Shown here piece after piece: positions 25,505-34,145 of a stretch of 35,935 nt of DNA. The position numbers and the translations under genes are program-made. Origin of the DNA: JBNJDJ01 sp051744845. Lineage in GTDB: Bacteria > Bacillota > Clostridia > Peptostreptococcales > Acidaminobacteraceae. Position 1 is the stretch's first letter, and each line of letters opens with the position of its first letter. Location: contig JBNJDJ010000016.1 of the NCBI GenBank assembly GCA_051744845.1, forward strand, positions 1 through 35,935, given 5' to 3'. Below the pieces are notes generated by a model. The model was given only the letters and a program-made list of their open reading frames with translations, was not told the DNA's origin and ran no database searches.

Positions 25505-26116
25505 AACTTTTTTATCTTTTACTTTCTTTAATCTAAAGAAATTTTCTCTTTCTTTTTCTTCTAAAATTTCTTCTATCTCTTTTGACATTTTATCATATTT
25601 AGGAATTTGAATCTTTTTTAATGCATTAGCTCGTTTTCTAGTCTTTTTTATTTCTATAGATAATTTATAAACTGTAGTTTGAACTTCTGAAAGTTCATAT
25701 ATCATATATTTTAATTTTTCAAAAGCAAAGATAGCTTTATCAAAATTAGGATTAGTTCTAAAAAAACTATAATTAGGTTCAATATCTTTTTTATCGTATT
25801 TAATCTCAGGAATTTCAACTCCCATTACACTTTTTAATAAAATAGTATAATCTTTTTCTGATTTAATTGATTTTGAAAAATCTTCTACATTACTTATACC
25901 CATTGTTACATTAGCTAATTTTAAAGACTTATAAGCTTTTTTAAAAGTCTTATTAATGTTTTTTTGAATTTCTTCTGCCCTTTTAACTAAAGTCATCATT
26001 TCTTGCATTAAAATATTTCTTTTTTTATCTAAAAGATCGTAGCCTTTTTTAGAAAATTCAGCTCTCTTTTTACATTTCATTAAATTTGCTTTAGTTGGTA
26101 TCATATTATTTTTCAA
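25487..26116 (-). CDS. ntpD: V/A-type ATPase subunit D (central stalk)
   Basis: The 209-residue protein has the family N-terminus IPTKANLMKCKKRAEFSKKGYDLLDKKR and a long C-terminal coiled coil ending in a Lys-rich tail. Subunit D is the rotating shaft, the counterpart of F-type gamma. The start is a TTG at 26114-26116 with AGGTGA four bases upstream; the next ATG lies 16 bases from that site and is less likely. It is last in the operon and its end lies inside the terminator hairpin. Confidence 0.93.
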   Translation of the reverse strand: MKNNMIPTKANLMKCKKRAEFSKKGYDLLDKKRNILMQEMMTLVKRAEEIQKNINKTFKKAYKSLKLANVTMGISNVEDFSKSIKSEKDYTILLKSVMGVEIPEIKYDKKDIEPNYSFFRTNPNFDKAIFAFEKLKYMIYELSEVQTTVYKLSIEIKKTRKRANALKKIQIPKYDKMSKEIEEILEEKERENFFRLKKVKDKKVKKNSF

Positions 26117-26124
26117 AAAATCAC

Positions 26125-27501
26125 CTACTTAATATAATACTTATCTAATAGTTTTTGACTCAATCTATTAAGTTCACTTTTAGGTAAAATAGATAACAAC
26201 TTCCATCCTAAATCTAAACTCTCTTCAATTGTTCTTAATTCATCATTTGATTGATTCAAAAATTTTTTTTCAAATTCATTTCCAAATTTCATATATTTTT
26301 GATCTATTTCTGTTAAATCATTTTCTCCAACAATTTGTGCTAATTCTCTTATTTCTTTTACTTTAGAATAAATTGCAAATAATTGATTTGATAAATCTGG
26401 ATGATCTTTTCTTGTAAAACCTTCACCTATACCATCTTTCATTAATCTTGAAAGAGAAGGTAAAATATCTACCGCTGGATAAATATTTTGTCTAGATAAC
26501 TCTTTAGATAATACAACCTGTCCTTCGGTAATATAACCTGTTAAATCTGGAATAGGGTGACTAATATCATTATTAGGCATTGTTAAAATCGGAATTAATG
26601 TAATAGAACCTACCCTATCTCTTAACATACCTGCTCTTTCATATAAAGAAGCCAAATCTGAATATAAGTATCCTGGATATCCTTTTCTACTTGGAACTTC
26701 TTCTCTAGAAGATGAAATTTCTCTTAGAGCTTCACAGTAAGAAGTAATATCTGTCATAACAACTAAAACATGATAATTCTTTTCAAAAGCTAAATATTCT
26801 GCAGCAGTCAATGCACATTTTGGAGTAGATAATCTTTCTACTATAGGATCATTAGCAAGGTTTATATACATAACAACTTTTTCACTAGCACCTGACTGAC
26901 TAAAACTATTTCGAAAAAATAATGCATCATCGTATTTAACACCTATAGCTGCAAAAACAACTGCAAATTTTTGTCCTTTTTTTTCAGATATATTAGCTTG
27001 ACGTACAATTTGATCTGCTAATTCATTATGTTTTATACCATTTGTTGAAAAAATAGGTAGCTTTTGTCCACGAATTAATGTAGATAATACATCAATAGAA
27101 GATATTCCTGTTTGAATATAATTTTTAGGATATTCTCTTGCAACTGGATTTATAGGTCTTCCATTAATATTGTAAGATTTTTCAGAATAAATTTCTCCAC
27201 CATCATCGATAGGATCTCCTACGCCGTTAAATTTCCTTCCTAAAATAGATTCATTTAAATTTAGTTCAAAAGCTTTGCCAGTAAAGTATATAGAAGCATT
27301 ATGATTTGAAAGACCTGATGTTCCTTCAAAAACTTGAATAACAACAGTATCATTTTCTATTCTTATTACTTTTCCTGTTCTAGTCTCATTATTAACAGTT
27401 ATTTCTACAATTTCACCATAAAAAGCTTTTTCGATTCCAGAAACAAAAATGAGTGGTCCATCAATTTTATCAATTTTTAAATATTCTTTTTTTATTTCCA
27501 T
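26125..27501 (-). CDS. ntpB: V/A-type ATPase subunit B (regulatory)
   Basis: The 458-residue protein resembles catalytic subunits but has no canonical P-loop (the region reads PIFSTNGIKHNEL), as expected for B. It contains SRREEVPSRKGYPGYLY-like sequence (here SSREEVPSRKGYPGYLYSDL), which packs against subunit A. It alternates with A in the V1/A1 head. It starts 9 bases after the ntpA stop with AGGAG upstream. Confidence 0.96.
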   Translation of the reverse strand: MEIKKEYLKIDKIDGPLIFVSGIEKAFYGEIVEITVNNETRTGKVIRIENDTVVIQVFEGTSGLSNHNASIYFTGKAFELNLNESILGRKFNGVGDPIDDGGEIYSEKSYNINGRPINPVAREYPKNYIQTGISSIDVLSTLIRGQKLPIFSTNGIKHNELADQIVRQANISEKKGQKFAVVFAAIGVKYDDALFFRNSFSQSGASEKVVMYINLANDPIVERLSTPKCALTAAEYLAFEKNYHVLVVMTDITSYCEALREISSSREEVPSRKGYPGYLYSDLASLYERAGMLRDRVGSITLIPILTMPNNDISHPIPDLTGYITEGQVVLSKELSRQNIYPAVDILPSLSRLMKDGIGEGFTRKDHPDLSNQLFAIYSKVKEIRELAQIVGENDLTEIDQKYMKFGNEFEKKFLNQSNDELRTIEESLDLGWKLLSILPKSELNRLSQKLLDKYYIK

Positions 27502-27510
27502 AATCTACTC

Positions 27511-29283
27511 CTATTCATATTTTTGTATAAGGTTATCATAGTAATCATTAATTTCTATCATTAATCTTCCAATTCCTACAATATCATCATTTGGAATGTC
27601 GTATTTCATTTTTAAAACTTTTGAAAAAATTTCTTCATTCTTAACTTTAGAAATTGGTATTTCTAAATCAATAGCTTCTTTTGCTCTTAGATACAGATTA
27701 TAAATCAATTCTAACATTAAATGCTGTTTAGGTAGAGGAACAAAAGTATCTACTTCATGAAAAGCATTTTGCTGTAAAAATCCTATTTTTATAATCTTAG
27801 CAATTTCTAAAATCAATTGTTGATCATCTGGTAAAACATCTTGACCAACTAATTGAACAATATCCTTTAATTCATCTTCTTTTTGTAATATATTCATTAC
27901 TTTGCCGCGAAGCTTAATTAAATCTTCACTAATATTTTGATTATACCAATTAGTTAAGTCTTTTATATATCCGCTATAACTATCTAACCAATTAATAGCT
28001 GGATAATGTCTAGCATAAGCTAGTTCTTTATCTAAAGCTAAAAAAGCACTTACAAATCTCTTTGTATTTTGTGTAACTGGTTCTGAAAAATCACCACCAG
28101 CAGGTGATACTGCTCCTATTATTGTAATAGATCCTTCATCTTCATTATCAGATAATGTTTTACAATATCCAGCTCGTTCATAAAACTGAGCTAAACGTGA
28201 AGGTAAATATGCTGGATACCCACCTTCTGCAGGCATTTCTTCTAATCTTCCAGAAATTTCTCTTAAAGCTTCAGCCCATCTTGAAGTAGAATCAGCCATT
28301 ATAGCAATATCATATCCCATATCTCTATAATATTCAGCTAATGTAATACCTGTATAAATCGAAGCTTCTCTAGCTGCTACTGGCATATTTGAAGTATTAG
28401 CAATTAAAATAGTCCTTTTCATTATAGGTTCTTTACTTTTAGGATCAACTAATTTAGGAAATTCATCTAATACATTAGTCATTTCATTTCCTCTTTCACC
28501 ACAACCTACATATACAATAATGTCAGCATCTGACCATTTTGCTAATTGGTGTTGCATTGAAGTTTTTCCTGTACCAAATCCTCCAGGAATTGCAGCAGTT
28601 CCACCTTTAGCAAGTGGAAAAAATACATCTAAAACTCTTTGCCCGGTTATTAAAGGTTCTTTTAAAGCTAATCTCTTTTTTACTGGTCTCATTTTTCTAA
28701 CTGGCCATTTTTGATACATTTTTAACTTTTCTATATTACCTTTTTTATCTTTAATCTCTACCAAAGTTTTTTCAATATTATATTTCCCATCTTCTATAAC
28801 ATTTACTACTTCTCCAGATATTTTAGGAGGTACCATCAATTTATGATCAACTAAAGATGTTTCTTTAACAGTAGCATATATATCTCCCTCAGTTAAAATA
28901 TCTCCTACTTTAACCTTTAAATTTACATCCCATTTTTTTTCTTTATCAATTGATAATAATCCTATTCCTTCTTTTATAAAATTTTTAGATATTTCATTAA
29001 TCTTTTTTAATGGTCTTTGAATACCATCAAACATATTTCCAATTAAACCTGGACCTAATTTTAAACTTAAAGGTTCATATGTTCTTTTAACTATTTGACC
29101 TACACTTAATCCTTCAGTTTTTTCATAAACCTGAATTGTACCTATACCTTCATTAATTGAAATAATTTCTCCAATTAACTCATTTTTACCAACTGTTACC
29201 ATTTCTCTCATTTTGCACTTAGACATATTATTTGCTTTTACAACTGGACCATTTATCATAATAACTTTAGATTTATTACTCAT
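27511..29283 (-). CDS. ntpA: V/A-type ATPase subunit A (catalytic)
   Basis: The protein of about 590 residues has the P-loop GGFGTGKT at about 234-241, GCGERGNEM with the catalytic Glu, and the large extra domain before the P-loop (about 105-190) that separates V/A-type from F-type catalytic subunits. I chose the ATG at 29283, with GGTGAT four bases upstream and an ATGAGTAA overlap with the E-subunit stop. An in-frame ATG four codons earlier has no ribosome binding site. All catalytic residues look intact. Confidence 0.96.
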   Translation of the reverse strand: MSNKSKVIMINGPVVKANNMSKCKMREMVTVGKNELIGEIISINEGIGTIQVYEKTEGLSVGQIVKRTYEPLSLKLGPGLIGNMFDGIQRPLKKINEISKNFIKEGIGLLSIDKEKKWDVNLKVKVGDILTEGDIYATVKETSLVDHKLMVPPKISGEVVNVIEDGKYNIEKTLVEIKDKKGNIEKLKMYQKWPVRKMRPVKKRLALKEPLITGQRVLDVFFPLAKGGTAAIPGGFGTGKTSMQHQLAKWSDADIIVYVGCGERGNEMTNVLDEFPKLVDPKSKEPIMKRTILIANTSNMPVAAREASIYTGITLAEYYRDMGYDIAIMADSTSRWAEALREISGRLEEMPAEGGYPAYLPSRLAQFYERAGYCKTLSDNEDEGSITIIGAVSPAGGDFSEPVTQNTKRFVSAFLALDKELAYARHYPAINWLDSYSGYIKDLTNWYNQNISEDLIKLRGKVMNILQKEDELKDIVQLVGQDVLPDDQQLILEIAKIIKIGFLQQNAFHEVDTFVPLPKQHLMLELIYNLYLRAKEAIDLEIPISKVKNEEIFSKVLKMKYDIPNDDIVGIGRLMIEINDYYDNLIQKYE

Positions 29284-29905
29284 TAAAATCACCATATTGA
29301 TTTAATAACTTATATACTTGATTACCTATAAAATCTTTATTATTTTTTATAATAGATTTTAATGTAATATCTATTTTTATATCCATTTTTTTATTGTATA
29401 TAACAAAGCCACCAATTATTTTATTATCTGTTTTTTCAAATTCAACATCTTTATTAAATATTTCGTTAATTTCCTTTTTTAAATTATTATTTTTATAATC
29501 TTTTGGTATCATATAAATATTAAGTTTTTTAAAATCAGTAATTTCATCTTCTAACGAAGTAAGTATTTTTTTATAATAATTTATATAACTTTCTGAATAA
29601 ACAAAATTTCCAGCTTTTTTTAATATTGAATCATAAACTTTTTGAATTAATTCATTTTTTAAAGAAAGTAATTTCTCTTTATTTTTTTTCTTAACATCTA
29701 TGAGTGTTTTTTCTTTTTCTTTCAAAGCTTTATTTACAAATTTTTCTAAATAATTATCTGCCTTTTTTTGAGCTTGTTTCTTAATTTCTTTTATTTCTAA
29801 TTCTTTTTTATCTTCTAATTCTTTTTTATAATCATCTAAATTTTGTTGTACAGATTTAAAAACCATTTTATTAAATAATTTAATCTTATCTTCAACAGTA
29901 ATCAT
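29276..29905 (-). CDS. ntpE: V/A-type ATPase subunit E (peripheral stalk)
   Basis: The 209-residue protein has an N-terminal coiled coil of about 100 residues, very rich in Lys and Glu, and a globular C-terminal part with IIGGFVIYNKKMDIKID, which matches the GGxxxx...I pattern of subunit E. It pairs with the small coiled-coil subunit to form the peripheral stalk. A strong AGGAGG precedes the ATG. Overall similarity is low, so the call rests on architecture, motif and operon position. Confidence 0.88.
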   Translation of the reverse strand: MITVEDKIKLFNKMVFKSVQQNLDDYKKELEDKKELEIKEIKKQAQKKADNYLEKFVNKALKEKEKTLIDVKKKNKEKLLSLKNELIQKVYDSILKKAGNFVYSESYINYYKKILTSLEDEITDFKKLNIYMIPKDYKNNNLKKEINEIFNKDVEFEKTDNKIIGGFVIYNKKMDIKIDITLKSIIKNNKDFIGNQVYKLLNQYGDFNE

Positions 29906-29954
29906 TTTTTCCTCCTAATTTTATAATCAACTATAATTTCGAAATTACTGCTTT

Positions 29955-30263
29955 TTAATCAAGATCCATCCCAATAGATTCTGAAATATAATCTGTTAAT
30001 TTTCCTGTTTTTATATCTTCATCAAAACCTGGAATCTCCATAATCAAAGTTTCACTAGAACTTAATTTTTTGTCCATGATTTTTTCATTATATTTATTAA
30101 ACAAATTTTGAGTAATTAAAATGATCCCTATATTTTCATCTTGAATTAAATTATCTATTAAATCTAATAATTTATCAGAGTCATCAATTAACTCTCCTTT
30201 AATACCTGCTAACCTTAGACCAATAATAGTTTCTTTACTATCAGTCAAAACAATTGATTTCAT
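29955..30263 (-). CDS. V/A-type ATPase subunit F (central stalk)
   Basis: The 102-residue Rossmann-like protein has the family pattern: IVLTDSKETIIGLRLAGIKG at the N-terminus, IGIILITQNL in the middle and LIMEIPGFD near the end. It binds subunit D on the rotating stalk. It lies directly after subunit K and before E. The 49-base gap to E is one of the longer ones in the operon but shows no promoter or hairpin of note. Confidence 0.92.
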   Translation of the reverse strand: MKSIVLTDSKETIIGLRLAGIKGELIDDSDKLLDLIDNLIQDENIGIILITQNLFNKYNEKIMDKKLSSSETLIMEIPGFDEDIKTGKLTDYISESIGMDLD

Positions 30264-30266
30264 TTA

Positions 30267-30689
30267 TTATAACCTTCCTAAAATTAATATTGAAATAATT
30301 AGTCCATAAATTGCAATTCCTTCAGCTAATCCAACATAGATTAATGTTTTACCTAATATATCTGGATCTTCACTAATTGCACCAAGAGCTGACGAACCTA
30401 CTGCACCTACTGCATATCCAGCACCTATAGTAGCTAAACCTGTAGAAATAGCAACTGCCATTAAACCTAATCCGTTTACTTGACTACCTGCTTCGCTAGC
30501 AGCTAAAACTGTCTTAGGAATTATAACTAATAAGCCTATAACAATTATAGGAATGAATATTGCTAAATTAATCCTAATTAATTTTTTTAATTTTTCTTTA
30601 TTTCCTTTTTTATTCTTAAGTTCAAAATATACACCTGTTAATATTGTCGCTAAAACTATAAAAACAACTGATAGTAATATATATTCCAT
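30267..30689 (-). CDS. ntpK: V/A-type ATPase subunit K (membrane rotor)
   Basis: The 140-residue protein has two extra N-terminal membrane segments (about residues 3-22 and 41-63) ahead of one c-type hairpin (about 73-138). The ion-binding carboxylate is Glu123 in GLAEGIAIYGLI. It lacks the Gln-plus-Glu-Thr/Ser pattern seen in the F-type c subunits of this window, so Na+ binding cannot be claimed, and H+ is equally possible. This four-helix, one-hairpin layout is common in clostridial V-type K subunits. Its start overlaps the subunit I stop as TAATG. Confidence 0.9.
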   Translation of the reverse strand: MEYILLSVVFIVLATILTGVYFELKNKKGNKEKLKKLIRINLAIFIPIIVIGLLVIIPKTVLAASEAGSQVNGLGLMAVAISTGLATIGAGYAVGAVGSSALGAISEDPDILGKTLIYVGLAEGIAIYGLIISILILGRL

Positions 30690-32656
30690 TATTCCTCCAT
30701 TTCTATATATGATGGTATAAATTTATAACCATCGCCTTTATAATATTTACTAAAAACTTCATAATACATAAGTCTTAATCCTTGTATAAAAACAATTAAA
30801 CCTTCTAATAAAATAATTATTATATTACCTAAAATAAACATTGAAACATCTCCGATTCTAGTTCCAATAAGATCGGCTATGGTATGAAAAGCAATAAATA
30901 GACCAACGTGATTTAAAGCAAAAGCTCCTATTCTTATAAAACTTAGCGTATTAGAAAATATTGATAAAAATGTTTCTATTAAATCAAATCCACTTTCAAC
31001 ATAATATTCAGAAGCACTTTCCTTATATAATCTATTTTTACCTTCAATTTTATTAACAATAGGTTCTTTAAAAAACAATAATGCAATTGATATAAATATT
31101 AGAAATTGAAAAATTTTAATATCTATATCTATTTTTGTAGAAATCATATTTAAAATAACCACTAAAACCGAAGAATATAAAATTAAACCTACAATACCAT
31201 TTCTCCCAAATATTCCCTCTTCTATATCCTTAATTTTTAATTTATTATAAATTGAATAACCAAAACTGATAAATATTAGAAATATTCCAAAGATTATTGC
31301 TGAAATTAACATAGTATTAATATTTTCTAAAGGATGAATATAGATATTAAATGGTATAAATTCACTTATAATATTCTCATATCCAAAAAACGAATCGTAA
31401 ATTGTACCAAATACCATTGAGGATATACCAATTCTACTTAAAATGCCACTAAATACTTTATAATCATCCTTTGATCTAAGAAACTGTCCAACTGCAAAAA
31501 ATACTAATCCTTGTCCTACATCTCCAAACATAGCACCAAACAAAAATGTATATATTATAGTAAAAAAAGCAGTAGGGTCAATCTCGTTATAATTAGGCAC
31601 TCCATACATATTTACTAAAGATTCAAATGGTTTAAAAAACCAATTATTTTTTAGTTTAGTAGGTGGTTCCATTTTTTCACTTTCTTTTTTATAGTCTACT
31701 ATAGCATTAGTAGATTCAAAAATAGTCTTTTCTAATTTTTTTGATTTAGATTTTGGTACCCAAGCTGATAAATAAAAAAAATTTTCGGTAAAGGCAATTT
31801 TATCACTTAAATTTATTATTTTTTTATAAATTTTAAATTGAGCATAATTTTTTTGGATTTTTTCTTTATATTCTTCTTTTAAATTATTTACTTCTTTTTT
31901 TTCTTTTGATAACTTTTCATTAACTTCATTTTTTCTTCTTTTTATTTTCTCTATCATTTTCAAAGGAGTATCTAAATATTTTTCATCAATATTAATTTCA
32001 TCAAAATATACTGATCTTAAAATCCTATTAGTTTCTTCTTTTAATTTTTCAGGATAAGCTACAAGATATAAATCATCAGCAAACTTTGTATCTAAATGCA
32101 TTACAGCAGCTGTAACATTCTCATAATTCATACTTAACCGTTTTCTATTATTTAAAGATAATCTCCCAAATTTTATATTAAAATTCTCCATATTAATAAA
32201 GTCTTGAAAATTAAAATCAATTCCCTTTAATGCTTTTATATTCATCATCTTCTCTAAATCTTGTAATTCATTTTCTAAATTATTTATTTTTTTATTTTTC
32301 TTATTAAAAATTTTATAAATTTTTTCAATAGATTCCATTAATTTTGTAGGATCGAAAGAAGACCTAAGATACTTTTCCTTTATATTTATTTTGAAACCTA
32401 TAGTTGAAATTATATTTTCTATCATATTTTCTATTTCAACTAAATCTGATTCAAAATTTGATTTATGAACTTTAGACAAATTAATTATTTCGTCAATATT
32501 TTCTTCTTCCATAGATAATCTAAAATCACTTTGATCAATTTGTCTATATGCATCAATAAATTGAACACTTTTAGAAAGAATCATTTGTTGCATAACATCA
32601 TAAAATTTTTCTCTTTCTCCAACCATATTTAATAGATACATTTTTTCTACAGACAT
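30689..32656 (-). CDS. ntpI: V/A-type ATPase subunit I (membrane stator, a-type)
   Basis: The 655-residue protein has a cytoplasmic half (about residues 1-345) with two long coiled coils and a membrane half with about eight helices. It carries the conserved MFGDVGQGLVF and the essential Arg575 in LSFIRIGAFALNHVG, with a second conserved Arg628 in FIQGLRLMYYEVFSKYY. It provides the ion half-channels beside the K ring. A strong GGAGGG precedes its ATG. Confidence 0.95.
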   Translation of the reverse strand: MSVEKMYLLNMVGEREKFYDVMQQMILSKSVQFIDAYRQIDQSDFRLSMEEENIDEIINLSKVHKSNFESDLVEIENMIENIISTIGFKINIKEKYLRSSFDPTKLMESIEKIYKIFNKKNKKINNLENELQDLEKMMNIKALKGIDFNFQDFINMENFNIKFGRLSLNNRKRLSMNYENVTAAVMHLDTKFADDLYLVAYPEKLKEETNRILRSVYFDEINIDEKYLDTPLKMIEKIKRRKNEVNEKLSKEKKEVNNLKEEYKEKIQKNYAQFKIYKKIINLSDKIAFTENFFYLSAWVPKSKSKKLEKTIFESTNAIVDYKKESEKMEPPTKLKNNWFFKPFESLVNMYGVPNYNEIDPTAFFTIIYTFLFGAMFGDVGQGLVFFAVGQFLRSKDDYKVFSGILSRIGISSMVFGTIYDSFFGYENIISEFIPFNIYIHPLENINTMLISAIIFGIFLIFISFGYSIYNKLKIKDIEEGIFGRNGIVGLILYSSVLVVILNMISTKIDIDIKIFQFLIFISIALLFFKEPIVNKIEGKNRLYKESASEYYVESGFDLIETFLSIFSNTLSFIRIGAFALNHVGLFIAFHTIADLIGTRIGDVSMFILGNIIIILLEGLIVFIQGLRLMYYEVFSKYYKGDGYKFIPSYIEMEE

Positions 32657-32668
32657 ATACCCTCCTTT

Positions 32669-33691
32669 CTAAAATTCTCGTACTAATAACTCTTTTATTT
32701 TTTCTTTTTCTAAATTATATTTTTTCGATTCTAAAATAGTAAATAAATCTCTCATTTCATATTCTACTTGATGCAAATAATATATGGCTTTATTAAAATC
32801 CATATCATTAGATTGATTTAATTTTTTAAATAAATAATATATATATTTTTCTACATTTTTTTCCATTGCTAATTCAAAATCTTCATCTTTATCAAATAAA
32901 AAATGATATTCACTATTTTTAACTCTTTTTATAAACTCATTGACACTTTTAGCATAACATAAAGATTTTAATTTATCATATTTAAAATGGTAACCTGTTA
33001 ATAAAACATAATTCATTAATTCTTCAGAATTTAAATTATAATATTTCAAAGCTCTATAAATCCATTGTATATTTAAAAGATCACTATTTTTTCCTAAAAT
33101 TTCTAAAATAGTATTTTTTTTGTTTCTCTTTAATACTTTTTTTATTTCTTTCTCTAAATTATTAAAATAATATATATCTAGACTCATTTCCATATAAAAT
33201 AATCTATTTTGTTGATTTAAGTGATTTTTTAAAATTCTATAATAGGGAGTATTTTTTAAAGTTTCAATAAATTTAGACAATTTATAGAAGTTTTTGTCAG
33301 TATCGATATTTATCATAAAATATTTTGAATTTATTTTATTTTCAAAAGTATTTTTTTCTCCATTATCTATTAAACGTATCCTTTTTTTAATATTTTCAAT
33401 TTCATATCTAACTAAAAGAGCTTTAAATATTTTTTTATATCTAATTGGTAAAAAAACCATTATCTTAGAATATTGATCTATTAAGTTTTTTTGAAAACAT
33501 ATCTCTACTTTATCTAGACTATATTCCTCACCAAAATCAAAATTATATTTTGTATTATTTTTTAAATAATCTAAGACTCTATTAACATTTTTTTTCTTTA
33601 TTATTTTTTTATAATCATCATCTGATAAAATATTCCTACTTAAAACTCGTATCTTAGTATTTAAAGCAGCAAATTTTGTAATACTATTCAT
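32669..33691 (-). CDS. ntpC: V/A-type ATPase subunit C (d-type, rotor cap)
   Basis: The protein of about 340 residues is nearly all helical and very rich in Lys, Asn and Ile. It begins FAALNTKIRVLSRNILSDDDY, which fits the AC39/subunit C family that joins the central stalk to the membrane ring. The C-terminal EYEMRDLFTILESKKYNL is also typical. I chose the ATG at 33691, which overlaps the upstream stop as ATGAATAG and follows AGAGGTG. A longer reading from 33727 would overlap by 44 bases and lacks a ribosome binding site. Base composition is extreme even for this window. Confidence 0.88.
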   Translation of the reverse strand: MNSITKFAALNTKIRVLSRNILSDDDYKKIIKKKNVNRVLDYLKNNTKYNFDFGEEYSLDKVEICFQKNLIDQYSKIMVFLPIRYKKIFKALLVRYEIENIKKRIRLIDNGEKNTFENKINSKYFMINIDTDKNFYKLSKFIETLKNTPYYRILKNHLNQQNRLFYMEMSLDIYYFNNLEKEIKKVLKRNKKNTILEILGKNSDLLNIQWIYRALKYYNLNSEELMNYVLLTGYHFKYDKLKSLCYAKSVNEFIKRVKNSEYHFLFDKDEDFELAMEKNVEKYIYYLFKKLNQSNDMDFNKAIYYLHQVEYEMRDLFTILESKKYNLEKEKIKELLVREF

Positions 33692-34022
33692 CATCCACCT
33701 CTTTAAATATTTTATTAAAAATTTCACCTGTTATCTTATCAATATTATTTTCTAATAAAAAATTTAATTTTTTAATCTTTTTATTTGTCTTCTTATCTAA
33801 CTTCTCTTTTTTATTGTTTGTTTCTTGTTGAATTTCCTTTTTTCTAGCTTTAGATTTTTCTCTTGCCTTTTTTAAATATTTTCTTTCGATTTCTCTTTTT
33901 TTCTTTTTAATTTCTTTTTGATAATCTTCATATAATTGATTTTTTTCTTCTTTTTTACTCTTTACTTTTTTTTCAATTTCTGAAACTTCTTTAAGGGTTT
34001 GTTCAATTTTTTTATTTTTCAA
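33684..34022 (-). CDS. V/A-type ATPase peripheral-stalk coiled-coil subunit (G/H)
   Basis: The 112-residue protein is a single long coiled coil made mostly of Lys and Glu. Nothing beyond this marks it as subunit G/H, but the first position of a V-ATPase operon and the length are as expected for that partner of subunit E. The start is a TTG at 34020-34022 with AGGTGG four bases upstream, the same layout as for subunit D. Its stop overlaps the subunit C start by 8 bases. Confidence 0.75.
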   Translation of the reverse strand: MKNKKIEQTLKEVSEIEKKVKSKKEEKNQLYEDYQKEIKKKKREIERKYLKKAREKSKARKKEIQQETNNKKEKLDKKTNKKIKKLNFLLENNIDKITGEIFNKIFKEVDDE

Positions 34023-34044
34023 AAAACCACCTCTCTATTTTTTA

Positions 34045-34074
34045 ATAATATCATATTTTTAAATGTATTAACAA
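34045..34074 (-). promoter_or_regulatory. Promoter of the V/A-type ATPase operon
   Basis: TTGTTA (34069-34074), an 18-base spacer and TATTAT (34045-34050) lie between the pyrG terminator and the first operon gene, about 22 bases before its start codon. The fit is fair only, but it is the only place for a promoter if the terminator works. Confidence 0.5.
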
Positions 34075-34091
34075 AAAATATACTAATAATT

Positions 34092-34130
34092 AAAAAATCC
34101 CCAATTACATATAAATATATGTATCAGGGA
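34092..34130 (-). terminator. Rho-independent terminator of pyrG
   Basis: Beginning 15 bases after the pyrG stop, the arms TCCC...GGGGA and TACATAT/ATATGTA form a stem with an internal loop, followed on the minus strand by six T. It separates pyrG from the V-ATPase operon. Confidence 0.75.
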
Positions 34131-34145
34131 CTTAATTAAAATTGC

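Noticed and set aside
30267..30689. Na+ specificity of the V-type K subunit
   Set aside because: Only Glu123 is clear; the Gln and Thr/Ser partners seen in Na+ rings are not evident, so ion choice is left open.
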